DNA of 64,000 nucleotides from Massilia sp. Root418 (GCF_001425265.1 NZ_LMEC01000025.1:248305-312304), one strand, 5' to 3'; numbered from the stretch's first letter, positions 8,195-17,559 are shown. Program-made: numbers and translations. The notes: generated from the letters alone by a model not told the origin.

Positions 8195-8820
8195 GTATGG
8201 TCCCCGGCGCCCTGCGCCAGTTTCTTTTCCAGGTTGGCCAGGCGCTTGGCGAAGCGCTCGGTGTCGTCGCGCAGGCGGCGCACGTCCGCGCCGAACTGTT
8301 CGGTCACGGCCGGGCGCACCAGCAGGGGATTTTCTTCAAGGAAGTACTCGGCGGCGTTCTCGGCCAGCTTGCGCTGGCCGGTCTTGAATGCCGCGAAGGC
8401 AGCCTTGGCGCCTCCCACCAGGCGGGTGGCTGCGATCGGCCCCAGCACCTTTTCCAGGTCGTGCTCGGCTTCCCAGCGCAGCGACTTGGAGAGCTGCGAG
8501 ATGGCGTTGGCGAACTCGGCGTCGCCCTCGATTTGCACGTAGGAAAAGGCGCGCTCGCGGTTTTGCGCGATCAGCGGCAGGTCGGACAACTTCAGGCGGA
8601 TGGTGACGCTGGCGGCGGCATCGGCGGGCGCCGGCTCCACCATGCCGTCGGCGGTGACGCCCAGGCGCAGCTCGACCGGCGCGGCGGCGATGCAGGCCAC
8701 CTTGCCGGCATGCAGGCGCAAGGCCGCGCGGGCCCACGGCTCCTGGGCCAGCAGGTGGTTGATGGTGGCGGCGACAGGCGCCAGCGGCGAAGGCAGATTG
8801 GGTATGGTCGTTGAGGGCAT
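8191..8820 (-). CDS. ubiJ: Ubiquinone accessory factor UbiJ (SCP2 domain)
   Basis: A 209-residue protein with an N-terminal SCP2 lipid-binding domain (about residues 15-115) and a charged C-terminal helix that looks like a coiled coil (DDTERFAKRLANLEKKL). UbiJ scaffolds the soluble Ubi complex with UbiK and binds ubiquinone intermediates. The start at 8820 was chosen because the extension upstream would run through the Tim44-gene terminator. The stop codon overlaps the ubiB start. Confidence 0.85.
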   Translation of the reverse strand: MPSTTIPNLPSPLAPVAATINHLLAQEPWARAALRLHAGKVACIAAAPVELRLGVTADGMVEPAPADAAASVTIRLKLSDLPLIAQNRERAFSYVQIEGDAEFANAISQLSKSLRWEAEHDLEKVLGPIAATRLVGGAKAAFAAFKTGQRKLAENAAEYFLEENPLLVRPAVTEQFGADVRRLRDDTERFAKRLANLEKKLAQGAGDHT

Positions 8821-8833
8821 GCGTGCAGACGCT

Positions 8834-8868
8834 AAAAAAAACAAAACCGCCCAGTTTGCCTGGGCGGT
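8834..8868 (-). terminator. Intrinsic terminator after the Tim44-like gene
   Basis: An 8-bp perfect stem (accgccca / tgggcggt) with a 7-base loop, followed on the minus strand by TTTTG and a run of T. It lies 14 bases upstream of the ubiJ start, so ubiJ-ubiB need read-through or their own promoter very close to the start. Confidence 0.85.
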
Positions 8869-8890
8869 CTTGATCTTACCAGTTCAGAGC

Positions 8891-9847
8891 TTAGGCAAGT
8901 TGCTGGATGCCGGCCAGCAGCCAGCCGCCGTTGCCGGAGACCGGCTTGGTCAGGTTCCACACTTCCTGGAACGGCTCGGCCAGCGCGTCCGGCGCGGGCT
9001 TGATGGAACCGTAGAACTTCACGCTGGCCAGGTAATCCCTGCCGTCGTTTTCTATGCCCAGCAGCTCGGCGTCAATGGACACCACGTCGGTGTAGTCCGC
9101 TTGCGCGCCGCGCTCGGCGATCTGCATCTTCAGCTCGGCGAACACTTCCGGGGTGGTGAACTCGCGGATGTCGGCGGAGTCGCCCTTGTCCCAAGCCGCT
9201 TGCAGGCGGATGAAGTTGCTCTTCGCGTGGCGCAGGAAGGAAGCGGTGTCGAAGTCGGCAGGCACGCCCCATGGGGTATGCGCCGCCGCGGCAGGCTTGT
9301 CCAGGTTCAGGCCGCCCGATACCGGCTGCAGCGGCGGCAGGCCGGAACCGATTTCCGGCGTGCGCGCCACCGGCTGTTGCGGCTCAGGCTGCCAAGTGTT
9401 GCCGCCGAAGCCGCCCACCGACGCTGCGGCCGGGCGCTGCGGCGACATCTTGCTGCGCACCAGGCGGAAGATCAGGAAGGCTGCGCCAGCGATCAGCAGC
9501 ACGGTGAGCAGCGAGCCCAGCATGGACGCCATGGCGCCGCCCATGCCCAGGTGGGAGAACAGCGCGCCCAGGCCGAGGCCCAGCAGTGCGCCGCCCAGGA
9601 TGCCCTTCCACGGGCTGGCAGGCTTGGCCGGCACCGGTGCCGGCGCGGCAGCCGGGGCCGTCGCGGGCGCGGCCGGGCGCGCAGCCTGGCTAGGCGCAGG
9701 CGCAGGCTGGGCCGGCATGCGGCTCACGCTTTGGGACTGACGTCCGATGGAGCGGCCGCCGCCCATGGGACGGGCGATCGCCTCGCTCAGCATGGCGGTG
9801 GCGGACAGCGCCAGTACGGCGCCAACCAGAAATTTCTTCATATTCAT
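8891..9847 (-). CDS. Tim44-like domain membrane protein
   Basis: A 318-residue protein. It has a signal peptide or signal anchor (MNMKKFLVGAVLALSATAML), a Pro/Ala-rich linker to about residue 80, a Gly-rich transmembrane region (about 85-130), and a C-terminal Tim44-like domain beginning near WGVPADFDTASFLRHAKSNF. Members of this family in Burkholderiales sit between ubiE and ubiJ, as here. The bacterial role is not established; the fold resembles the membrane-binding domain of mitochondrial Tim44 and the NTF2 superfamily. It begins 13 bases after ubiE and has its own terminator. Confidence 0.85.
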   Translation of the reverse strand: MNMKKFLVGAVLALSATAMLSEAIARPMGGGRSIGRQSQSVSRMPAQPAPAPSQAARPAAPATAPAAAPAPVPAKPASPWKGILGGALLGLGLGALFSHLGMGGAMASMLGSLLTVLLIAGAAFLIFRLVRSKMSPQRPAAASVGGFGGNTWQPEPQQPVARTPEIGSGLPPLQPVSGGLNLDKPAAAAHTPWGVPADFDTASFLRHAKSNFIRLQAAWDKGDSADIREFTTPEVFAELKMQIAERGAQADYTDVVSIDAELLGIENDGRDYLASVKFYGSIKPAPDALAEPFQEVWNLTKPVSGNGGWLLAGIQQLA

Positions 9848-9860
9848 GATAGTTTCCCGC

Positions 9861-10595
9861 TTACAGTTTGATACCGGTGTGCAAAGCGGCCACACCTGCC
9901 GTCAGGTTGTAATACTGGACCCGCTCCAGTCCCGCATCCTGCATCATCGTTTTCAGGGTTTCCTGATCGGGATGCATGCGGATCGATTCGGCCAGGTAAC
10001 GGTAGCTTTCCGCGTCACCGGCAATTTTCTGTCCCAGCCAAGGCAGCACCGAGAACGAATACAGATCATACGGCTTTTGCAGGGGCTCCGCGACTTTGGA
10101 GAACTCCAGCACCAGCAGTTTGCCGCCCGGCTTGAGCACGCGGCGCATTTCCGCCAGGGCCTGGTCCTTGTGCGTCATGTTGCGCAAGCCGAAGGCGACG
10201 CTGACCCGGTCGAAATAATCGTCCGGGAAGGGCAATTTTTCCGCGTCACACAGCAAGGTGGGGGTGACCAGGCCGCGATTCAAGAGGCGGTCGCGGCCCA
10301 CGCGCAGCATGGACTCGTTAATGTCGGTCAGCCACACCTCGCCGGTGGGGCCGGCCTGCCTGGCGAAGGCCTTGGCCAGGTCGCCGGTGCCGCCGGCGAT
10401 GTCCAGGCACTTGAAGCCGGGGCGCACAGCCGCGTTGGCGATGGTAAACGTCTTCCACAGGCGATGCAGACCGGCCGACATCAGGTCGTTCATCACGTCG
10501 TACTTGGCGGCCACGGAGTGGAACACCTTGGCGACTTCCTTCACTTTATCGTCTTCGGAGACGGTCTTGTAGCCGAAATGGGTGGTATTGGTCAT
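9861..10595 (-). CDS. ubiE: Demethylmenaquinone/ubiquinone C-methyltransferase
   Basis: A 244-residue SAM-dependent methyltransferase matching UbiE in length and sequence. Visible motifs are KVFHSVAAKYDVMNDLMSAGLHRLWK near the N-terminus (shown here in part: AAKYDVMNDLMS), SAM motif LDIAGGTGDLA, VAFGLRNMT, and RVLKPGGKLLVLEF. It methylates C2 of the demethoxy-benzoquinol ring in ubiquinone synthesis and the naphthoquinol in menaquinone makers. The start at 10595 fits the family; an upstream extension would be non-conserved. Confidence 0.96.
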   Translation of the reverse strand: MTNTTHFGYKTVSEDDKVKEVAKVFHSVAAKYDVMNDLMSAGLHRLWKTFTIANAAVRPGFKCLDIAGGTGDLAKAFARQAGPTGEVWLTDINESMLRVGRDRLLNRGLVTPTLLCDAEKLPFPDDYFDRVSVAFGLRNMTHKDQALAEMRRVLKPGGKLLVLEFSKVAEPLQKPYDLYSFSVLPWLGQKIAGDAESYRYLAESIRMHPDQETLKTMMQDAGLERVQYYNLTAGVAALHTGIKL

Positions 10596-10667
10596 GGTCA
10601 GGGCAGCTGTGGATTTGCCTGCATTATACAAGCGCAGCAAGGAAAATCCCGCCCGGGCAGCATGCCG

Positions 10668-12005
10668 CTACATTTTCCCCGGCGACGGGCGCGCAGGGAG
10701 CAGTTCCTGGCGGCGGCTTGCCAGGTATTGCTGCTCGACAGCATTGGCGGCGAGCTCGACGGCGCTGGTGTAGGCGGCAATGGCGGCGTCCAGGTCGCCG
10801 AGGCGACGCAGCAGTTCAGCCTTGGCCGCGTGCAGGTAGTGCAGGCCGGCCAGCTGGCCGCCCTGCTCCAGTCTGGCGATCCATGCCAGCCCTTCGGCCG
10901 GCCCGCGGGCCATGCCGAGCGCGACGGCGGCGTTCAGTTCCACCACCGGCGTGGGCAGGTAACGCAGCAGCGCGCCGTACAGGGCGGAGATTTGCGGCCA
11001 GTCGGTGGCGGCGGCGCTGGGGGCCTTGCTGTGCAGCGCGGCGATGGCAGCCTGGATCTGGTACGGGCCGGGGCGGCGCAGCGGCAAAGCAGCGTCCAGC
11101 AGGGCCATGCCTTCAGCAATGGCGGCGCCGTCCCACAGCGAGCGGTCCTGGCACTCCAGGGTCATCAGGCTGCCGTCGGGAGCTGTGCGGGCGCCGCTGC
11201 GGGCGTGGGTCAGCAGCATCAGGGCCAGCAGGCCTTGCACTTCGGCATCGCGCGGCGCGAGTTCGGCCATCAGGCGGGCCAGGCGGATGGCTTCGCGGCA
11301 CAGGTCGGTGCGCACCAGCCGTTGACCGGTGGTGGCGCCGTAGCCCTCGTTGAAGACCAGGTAGATCACCTGCAGCACCAGCGCCAGGCGGGCCGGCAGC
11401 TGGTCCGGCGCGGGCACGGCGAAGGGGATGCGCGCGTCGGCGATCTTGCGCTTGGCGCGCACCAGGCGCTGCGCGGTCGCGCTTTCCGTCTCGCAGTAGG
11501 CGCGCGCAATTTCGCGGGTGGACAGGCCGCACAGCGTGCGCAGGGCCAGCGCCGTCTGCGCGCCCGGCGCCAGTGCCGGGTGGCAGCAGATGAAGATCAG
11601 CCGCAAGCGGTCGTCGTCGATGGCGAGCCCGTAGCCCGCAGCGGAGATGCCGGACCGGACCGGCGGCATGGCGCCGGCGGCCCTGCCGGCATCAGCGGCG
11701 GCAGCAAAGCTGCCGTCGACCCAGCCATCGGCCTCGTGGGCCAGCTGCGCCAGCACCTCGGTGGAGTCGGGCAAGGTCCAGGCGGCGCGGCGCAGGTAGT
11801 CGAGGCCGGCGTTGCGGGCCACCGTGGTGAGCCAGGCGGCCGGATTGGCGGGCAGACCGTCGCGCGGCCAGCGCTCCAGCGCTTTGCCGTAGGCGTCGTG
11901 CAGCAGGTCCTCGGCCAGGCTGATGTCGCCGAAGCGCCGTATCAGCCCGGCCAGCACCTTGCCGCCCTCGCGCCGGCACACTTCGTCCACCGCCCGCGTC
12001 AGCAC
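10668..12005 (-). CDS. ECF-type sigma factor with DUF6596/TPR-like C-terminal extension (ECF42-like)
   Basis: A 445-residue sigma factor that starts with GTG. The N-terminal region 2 (DISLAEDLLHDAYGKALERWP) and region 4 (LCGLSTREIARAYCETESATAQRLVRAKRKI) are clear. They are followed by about 240 residues of helical repeats, including VFNEGYGAT, typical of DUF6596. This architecture, next to a YCII/DGPF protein, is the ECF42 group, which has no anti-sigma factor; the C-terminal extension is thought to regulate activity. It follows the YCII gene by 23 bases. The target regulon is unknown. This pair interrupts the usual DUF971-ubiE adjacency. Confidence 0.88.
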   Translation of the reverse strand: MLTRAVDEVCRREGGKVLAGLIRRFGDISLAEDLLHDAYGKALERWPRDGLPANPAAWLTTVARNAGLDYLRRAAWTLPDSTEVLAQLAHEADGWVDGSFAAAADAGRAAGAMPPVRSGISAAGYGLAIDDDRLRLIFICCHPALAPGAQTALALRTLCGLSTREIARAYCETESATAQRLVRAKRKIADARIPFAVPAPDQLPARLALVLQVIYLVFNEGYGATTGQRLVRTDLCREAIRLARLMAELAPRDAEVQGLLALMLLTHARSGARTAPDGSLMTLECQDRSLWDGAAIAEGMALLDAALPLRRPGPYQIQAAIAALHSKAPSAAATDWPQISALYGALLRYLPTPVVELNAAVALGMARGPAEGLAWIARLEQGGQLAGLHYLHAAKAELLRRLGDLDAAIAAYTSAVELAANAVEQQYLASRRQELLPARPSPGKM

Positions 12006-12028
12006 GGCTCAGCCCCGCCCGGCGGCGC

Positions 12029-12379
12029 TCAGACGGTTTTCACCTGGGGCCGCACTTCCATCGAGCCGTCCTTGGCCCCCGGACACCTGGCGGCCCATTT
12101 GATGGCTTCGTCCAGGTTGGCGCAGTCGATCAGGTAGTAGCCGCCCAGCTGCTCCTTGGTCTCGGCGAACGGACCGTCCGTGCAGGCGATCTTGCCGTCG
12201 CGCACCCGCACCGTGGTGGCGGTGTGCACCGGCGCCAGCTCCGAGCCGCTGCGCATGACGCCGGCGGCGATCAGCTCCTGCGTGTAGGCGCCGTAGGATG
12301 TCATCAGCTCGCCCAGCTGCTGTTCGCTCATGCCGCTGTACAGTTTTTCGTCGGCGTAGATCAGGATCATGTATTCCAT
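12029..12379 (-). CDS. YCII-related (DGPF-domain) protein
   Basis: A 116-residue protein starting MEYMILIYADEKLY, with the DGPF signature (CTDGPFAETKEQLGGYYLID) at about residues 65-85. The family has a dimeric ferredoxin-like fold and nearly always accompanies ECF42-type sigma factors in the same transcript, as here. The enzymatic or signalling role is unproven. The start was chosen over an upstream extension because of the CTCCTTAA (AAGGAG on the minus strand) ribosome site. Confidence 0.88.
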   Translation of the reverse strand: MEYMILIYADEKLYSGMSEQQLGELMTSYGAYTQELIAAGVMRSGSELAPVHTATTVRVRDGKIACTDGPFAETKEQLGGYYLIDCANLDEAIKWAARCPGAKDGSMEVRPQVKTV

Positions 12380-12457
12380 GTTGCTCTCCTTAAAAGTCAT
12401 CCGGACGGCCCGGACACCACCACGACGAACGGTTTTTCAAATATCGACAACGACGGC

Positions 12458-12485
12458 GAAAAAAAATCCCCGCGCGGGCGGGGAT
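12458..12485 (-). terminator. Intrinsic terminator after the DUF971 gene
   Basis: An 8-bp perfect stem (atccccgc / gcggggat) with a GCGG loop, followed on the minus strand by a run of seven or more T. It begins five bases after the DUF971 stop and ends the HIT-DUF971 transcript before the YCII/sigma pair. Confidence 0.85.
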
Positions 12486-12489
12486 GTCA

Positions 12490-12906
12490 TCAATGCTTGT
12501 GGCCGCAGCCGTGTGCCTTCGGTGCTGAAGGCAAGGCGGCGCCGGATTCGCGCCCGCTGTCGCCGTCGAAGCCGGCGGCGTGCAGGCGGTCCATATAGTC
12601 CCGCCACAGCTGCTCCTGCTCGGCGCCCAGCTTGTACAGGTAGTCCCAGGTGTACAGGCCGGTGTTGTGGCCGTCCGAGAAAGTCGGCTGCACGGCGTAG
12701 TTGCCGACCGGCTCGATGCCGGCGATGCCGACCTCGCGCTTGCCGACCTGCAGCACTTCCTGGCCCGCGCCGTGGCCCTTCACTTCCGCCGACGGCGAAT
12801 ACACGCGCAGCAGCTCGAATGGCAGGTTGAAAACGGCGCCGTCGTCGAAACTGATTTCGAGGATGCGCGATTTGTTGTGGACCGTCAGGCCGGTGGGCTG
12901 TTTCAT
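12490..12906 (-). CDS. DUF971 (GBBH-like N-terminal domain) protein
   Basis: A 138-residue protein with the DUF971 fold (ILEISFDDGAVFNLPFELLRVYSPSAEV) found as the N-terminal domain of gamma-butyrobetaine hydroxylase, and in Fe-S-related small proteins. The end of the domain is TGLYTWDYLY. The tail HGCGHKH is His/Cys-rich and could bind metal. The gene is coupled to the HIT gene by an ATGA overlap and, in most Burkholderiales, precedes ubiE. Its role there is not known. Confidence 0.85.
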   Translation of the reverse strand: MKQPTGLTVHNKSRILEISFDDGAVFNLPFELLRVYSPSAEVKGHGAGQEVLQVGKREVGIAGIEPVGNYAVQPTFSDGHNTGLYTWDYLYKLGAEQEQLWRDYMDRLHAAGFDGDSGRESGAALPSAPKAHGCGHKH

Positions 12907-13352
12907 GATGCTGGACTCAAGTTGGCGGCGATGGCGGCGCGCAGTTGCGGCAGCAGCGCGCCGCGGGCGGCGATGGCGCTCGCGTCCGGCGCACGCTGGG
13001 CCTCGCCCCAGGTGGGGTTAGGAAAATGCACGTCGTCGGTGTAGCGCGGGATGACGTGCCAGTGCACGTGCGGCGTCATGTTGCCGAAGCTGGCCAGGTT
13101 GACCTTGGCCGGCGCCATTACCGCGCGCACCGCCGCCTCCACCTGCCAAACCGCGTTCATCACGTGCGCGCGGTCGGCCGGCGCCAGGTCCGTCATTTCC
13201 TTGACGTGCTGGTTCCACACCACGCGCACGAAGCCGGGATAGCTGGCTTCGTCCACCAGCACCACGCTCAGCTTGTCGTCGCGCCAGACCAGCGCGTCGG
13301 CCGGCGCAGCCAGCAGCGTGCACAGGTCGCAGGCGCGCGCCGGCTGCGTCAT
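12903..13352 (-). CDS. HIT-family nucleotide hydrolase/transferase
   Basis: A 149-residue protein with the histidine triad HVHWHVIPR at about residues 96-104, preceded by NLASFGNMTPH. Two Cys at the N-terminus (CDLCTLL) resemble the zinc site of Fhit/HINT relatives. HIT proteins hydrolyse or transfer nucleoside monophosphates; the natural substrate is unknown. The start overlaps the stop of the large dehydrogenase (ATGA) and the stop overlaps the DUF971 start (ATGA), so three genes form a tightly coupled operon. Confidence 0.9.
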   Translation of the reverse strand: MTQPARACDLCTLLAAPADALVWRDDKLSVVLVDEASYPGFVRVVWNQHVKEMTDLAPADRAHVMNAVWQVEAAVRAVMAPAKVNLASFGNMTPHVHWHVIPRYTDDVHFPNPTWGEAQRAPDASAIAARGALLPQLRAAIAANLSPAS

Positions 13353-16300
13353 ACCAGCACCCGCTCGATGCCGCCGTTGTTGGCCTTGGCCACGTAGTCC
13401 GGCATCCAGTTCTCGCCCAGCAGGTGCTTGGCGATTTCCACCACGATGTAGTCGGCGGTGGTGCCGGCGTCTTCGCCGTAGCGCGACACGCCGCCCAGGC
13501 AGGCCGGGCAGCTGGTCAGCACTTTCACTTCGCCGGTAAAGCCGTCGGCGCGCAGCTTGTCCGCGCCCTTGATCATTTCCTCTTCCTTGCGGAAGCGGAC
13601 CTGGGTCGAGATGTCCGGACGCGCCGCCATCAGGGTGCCGGAATCGCCGCAGCAGCGGTCGTTCTTCTCGATCTTGGTGGCGTCCACCGTGGTGATCAGC
13701 GCGTTCACCGTTTTCAGCGGGTCCTGTATCTTCATCGGCGAGTGGCAAGGGTCGTGGTACATATAGCGCGTACCGGTGACGCTTTCCAGCTTGACGTTCT
13801 TCTCCATCAGGTATTCATGGATGTCCATGATGCGGCAGCCCGGGAAGATCTTCTCGAACTCGTAGGACGCCAGCTGGTCGTAGCAGGTGCCGCACGACAC
13901 CACCACGGTCTTGATGTCCAGGTAGTTCAAGGTATTGGCCATGCGGTGGAACAGCACGCGGTTGTCCGTCACCATTTTGTCGGCCTTGTCGAAGTCGCCG
14001 GCGCCGCGCTGCGGATAGCCGCAGCACAGATAGCCCGGCGGCAGCACGGTCTGCACGCCCACTTCCCACAACATGGCCTGGGTGGCCAGGCCCACCTGCG
14101 AGAACAGGCGCTCCGAACCGCAGCCGGGGAAGTAGAACACGGCTTCGGTGTCGGCCGTGGTTTTCTTCGGGTCGCGGATGATGGGGATCATCTTGTTGTC
14201 TTCGATGTCCAGCAGCGCGCGCGCGGTCTTCTTGGGCAGGTTGCCCGGCATCTTCTTGTTGATGAAGTGGATCACCTGCTCTTTGATGGGCGGCTTGCCC
14301 ACGGTCGGCGGCGGCGCCTTGGTCTGGTTCCTGGCGAACTTCTTCAGCACGTCGTTGCCCAGGCGCTGGGCCTTGTAGGCCACGCCCACCATGCCCTGGC
14401 GCACCGTGTTGATGGTGGTCGGGTCGGTGGCGTTCAGGAAGAACATGGCCGCCGCCTTGCCAGGGTTGAAGCTGCGCTTGTCCATCTTGCGCAGCAGGTT
14501 GCGCATGTTCATGGACACGTCGCCGAAGTCGATGTTGACCGGGCACGGCGTAACGCACTTGTGGCACACCGTGCAGTGGTCGGCCACGTCCTCGAATTCT
14601 TCCCAGTGCTTGATGGAGATGCCGCGCCGGGTCTGCTCTTCGTACAGGAAGGCTTCGATCAGCGAGGACGTCGCCAGGATCTTGTCGCGCGGCGAGTACA
14701 GCAGGTTGGCGCGCGGGACGTGCGTCGAGCAGACCGGTTTGCATTTGCCGCAGCGCAGGCAGTCCTTCACGCTGTTGGCGATTTCGCCGATATCGCTTTG
14801 CTGCATGATCAGCGATTCGTGGCCCATGAGTCCGAAGGACGGGGTATACGCGTTGGACAGGTCGGCGTCCATGCCGGGCAGGTTGAGCAGCTTGCCCTTG
14901 TTGAAGCGCCCTTCCGGGTCCACGCGCTGCTTGTAGGCGCGGAAGTTGACGATTTCTTCTTCGGTCAGGAACTCCAGCTTGGTGATGCCGATGCCGTGCT
15001 CGCCCGAGATCACGCCGTCCAGCGAACGGGCCAGCTTCATGATGCGCGCCACGGCCTTGTGCGCCAGCTGCAGCATCTCGTAATGGTCCGAGTTCACCGG
15101 CAGGTTGGTGTGCACATTGCCGTCGCCGGCGTGCATGTGCAGCGCCACGAACACGCGGCCGCGCAGCACGCGCTTGTGGATGGCGGCCGCTTCGTCCAGG
15201 ATCAGCTTGAAGGCGGCGCCGTTGAAGATCTGGCGCAGCACCGCGCGGATTTCCTGCTTCCAGCTCACGCGCACGGTGCGGTCCTGCACCACGTCGAACA
15301 GGGTGGCGTCCGGCTGGCGCACCAGGCGCTCGTCGAAGGCCGCGTCCAGTGCGCCCAGGCCCAGCGCGCGCAGCTCGCCGCGCACGGCGGACAACGGCTG
15401 GTCCAGATTGTCCTGCGTGAAGGTCCAGCGCTGCTGCACCAGGTCCAGCAGGGCCAGCGCCTGCTGTGCGCGGTCGCCCAGCATTTCGGCGTCACCCACC
15501 TTGTCGTCGGAAGCGTCGTCGCTCTTGCCGACCGGCAGATTGCCGGCCGCAAAGAACGCGCGCAGCTCGGCCGCCAGCTGCAGCTTGTTGGTGATGGACA
15601 GCTCGACGTTGATGCGCTCGATGCCGTCGGTGTATTCGCCCATGCGGTTCAGCGGGATCACCACGTCTTCATTGATCTTGAAGGCGTTGGTGTGCTTGGC
15701 GATGGCGGCGGTGCGGGCGCGGTCCAGCCAGAATTTTTTGCGCGCTTCCGGGCTCACGGCCACGAAGCCTTCGCCTACACGGGTATTCGCCAGGCGCACC
15801 ACTTCGGAGGCGGCAATCGCCACCGCGTCCTCGTCGTCGCCGACGATGTCGCCGAACAGCGCCATCTTGGGCAGCACGCCGCGTTTCGACTTGGTGGCAT
15901 AGCCCACCGCGCGCAGGTAGCGCTCGTCCAGGTGCTCCAGGCCGGCCAGGCGCAGCGTGGCGAACTTCTCGCCGGTGGCCGGCAGGCCGTCCAGGTAGTC
16001 CTTGATTTCAACGATGGACGGGATCGCGTCGCGCGCCTGGCCGAAGAACTCCAGGCACACCGTGCGGGTGTGCTTGGGCATCTTGTGCAGGATCCAGCGC
16101 GCCGACGTGATCAGGCCGTCCGTGCCTTCCTTCTGGATGCCCGGCAGGCCGGCCAGGAATTTGTCGGTCACGTCCTTGCCCAGGCCTTCCTTGCGGAACA
16201 CGCGGCCGGCAATCTCCAGGATCTCGGTCTTGAACGGCTCGCCCTTGGCTTCGCCGCGCGCGTTCGGATGGGTCCATTCCAGCTTGAAGCGGGCCAGCGG

Positions 16301-17353
16301 GGTGTCGTGGATCTTGGACAGGTTGTGGTCCAGGCGCGTGACTTCCAGCCAGTCGCCGTTCGGATCGACCATCTTCCAGGAAGCCAGGTTGTCCAGCGCG
16401 GTGCCCCACAGCACGGCCTTCTTGCCGCCCGCGTTCATGGCGATATTGCCGCCGATGCAGGACGCGTGCGCCGAGGTCGGGTCCACCGCGAACACGAAGC
16501 CGGCTTTCTCGGCCGCTTCGGATACCTTGTTGGTGATCACGCCGGCGCCCGAGTAGATGGTGGCGTATTCCTTGTCCAGGCCGGGCAGCACCTTCATCTC
16601 GACCTTGCCCAGGTCGAGCAGCTTCTCGGTGTTGATGACGGCCGACAGCGGCGTGAGCGGAATGGCGCCGCCGGTGTAGCCGGTGCCGCCGCCGCGCGGG
16701 ATGATGGTCAGCCCCAGTTCGATACAGCCTTTCACCAGGCCGGCCATTTCATCTTCCGTGTCCGGCGTGAGCACCACGAAGGGGTATTCGACACGCCAGT
16801 CGGTGGCGTCGGTCACGTGCGAGATGCGCTTCATGCCGTCGAAGCAGATGTTGTGCTTCTCCGTGTAGCGGCCCAGGACCTTGGTGGTGCGCTTGCGCAG
16901 GTCGTAAGTCTGGCGGAATTCTTCGCCGAACGCTTCCACCGCCCGGCCGGCGGCCTTGAGCAGCTTTTCCACGTTCAGGCTGCGGGTCTTGTCTTCCTCG
17001 GCGCCGTCCACGCTGACGCGGCGCTTGTCCACCTCGGCCAGGCGATGGTGCAGCGCGTCGATCAGCTCCTGGCGGCGCTTGGGATTGTCCAGCAGGTCGT
17101 CCTGCAGATAGGGGTTGCGGCGCACGGCCCAGATGTCGCCCAGCACTTCGTACAGCATGCGCGCCGAACGGCCGGTCTGGCGCGCGCTGCGCAGCTCGTC
17201 GAGCAAGCGCCACGAGTCCTCCCCCAGCAGCCGGATAACGATCTCGCGATCGGAAAACGACGTGTAGTTGTAAGGGATTTCACGCAGGCGCGTGGCTGCG
17301 GGACCGTTTGGCGTTTCGGCGAGGAGAGCTTGGATTTGTGCGGGGGCGTTCAT
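13349..17353 (-). CDS. FAD-linked oxidoreductase with Fe-S domains (YdiJ/D-2-hydroxyglutarate dehydrogenase type, DUF3683)
   Basis: A 1334-residue fusion enzyme. From N to C: a DUF3683 domain (about residues 1-170), an FAD-binding type 4 domain (IPRGGGTGYTGGAIPLT near 218-235), the FAD-linked oxidase C-terminal domain (to about 830, with EHGIGITK), two [4Fe-4S] motifs (CLRCGKCKPVC near 865 and CTVCHKCVTPCP near 930), and two Cys-rich CCG-type domains (CCGYPQRGAG and CCGDSGTL). It is longer than E. coli YdiJ (about 1018 residues) because of the N-terminal domain. It should oxidise D-2-hydroxyacids and pass electrons to the quinone pool. First gene of the operon with HIT and DUF971. Confidence 0.88.
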   Translation of the reverse strand: MNAPAQIQALLAETPNGPAATRLREIPYNYTSFSDREIVIRLLGEDSWRLLDELRSARQTGRSARMLYEVLGDIWAVRRNPYLQDDLLDNPKRRQELIDALHHRLAEVDKRRVSVDGAEEDKTRSLNVEKLLKAAGRAVEAFGEEFRQTYDLRKRTTKVLGRYTEKHNICFDGMKRISHVTDATDWRVEYPFVVLTPDTEDEMAGLVKGCIELGLTIIPRGGGTGYTGGAIPLTPLSAVINTEKLLDLGKVEMKVLPGLDKEYATIYSGAGVITNKVSEAAEKAGFVFAVDPTSAHASCIGGNIAMNAGGKKAVLWGTALDNLASWKMVDPNGDWLEVTRLDHNLSKIHDTPLARFKLEWTHPNARGEAKGEPFKTEILEIAGRVFRKEGLGKDVTDKFLAGLPGIQKEGTDGLITSARWILHKMPKHTRTVCLEFFGQARDAIPSIVEIKDYLDGLPATGEKFATLRLAGLEHLDERYLRAVGYATKSKRGVLPKMALFGDIVGDDEDAVAIAASEVVRLANTRVGEGFVAVSPEARKKFWLDRARTAAIAKHTNAFKINEDVVIPLNRMGEYTDGIERINVELSITNKLQLAAELRAFFAAGNLPVGKSDDASDDKVGDAEMLGDRAQQALALLDLVQQRWTFTQDNLDQPLSAVRGELRALGLGALDAAFDERLVRQPDATLFDVVQDRTVRVSWKQEIRAVLRQIFNGAAFKLILDEAAAIHKRVLRGRVFVALHMHAGDGNVHTNLPVNSDHYEMLQLAHKAVARIMKLARSLDGVISGEHGIGITKLEFLTEEEIVNFRAYKQRVDPEGRFNKGKLLNLPGMDADLSNAYTPSFGLMGHESLIMQQSDIGEIANSVKDCLRCGKCKPVCSTHVPRANLLYSPRDKILATSSLIEAFLYEEQTRRGISIKHWEEFEDVADHCTVCHKCVTPCPVNIDFGDVSMNMRNLLRKMDKRSFNPGKAAAMFFLNATDPTTINTVRQGMVGVAYKAQRLGNDVLKKFARNQTKAPPPTVGKPPIKEQVIHFINKKMPGNLPKKTARALLDIEDNKMIPIIRDPKKTTADTEAVFYFPGCGSERLFSQVGLATQAMLWEVGVQTVLPPGYLCCGYPQRGAGDFDKADKMVTDNRVLFHRMANTLNYLDIKTVVVSCGTCYDQLASYEFEKIFPGCRIMDIHEYLMEKNVKLESVTGTRYMYHDPCHSPMKIQDPLKTVNALITTVDATKIEKNDRCCGDSGTLMAARPDISTQVRFRKEEEMIKGADKLRADGFTGEVKVLTSCPACLGGVSRYGEDAGTTADYIVVEIAKHLLGENWMPDYVAKANNGGIERVLV

Positions 17354-17559
17354 TGTTTAATCTGCTGCGGACTGACCCTAAGGAAGGACATTCTATCTTA
17401 TTGCGCCGCACCACGCGCCAACAGCCTTAGACCGCCACAGGGTTACGCAAACGTCAAATAGCCGATAAAAATTCGAAAAAATAGTATTTTCAAACAATTT
17501 CCTGCCATTTCAGCCGTTTTCACCATCTTTCATGTGCCGAAAACCCGCATGAACCAAAT

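Noticed and set aside
13424..17461. A 1345-codon open frame on the plus strand antisense to the large dehydrogenase gene
   Set aside because: It is the GC-rich shadow of the real gene: no known family, His/Gln/Val-rich composition, and the minus-strand frame has all expected motifs.
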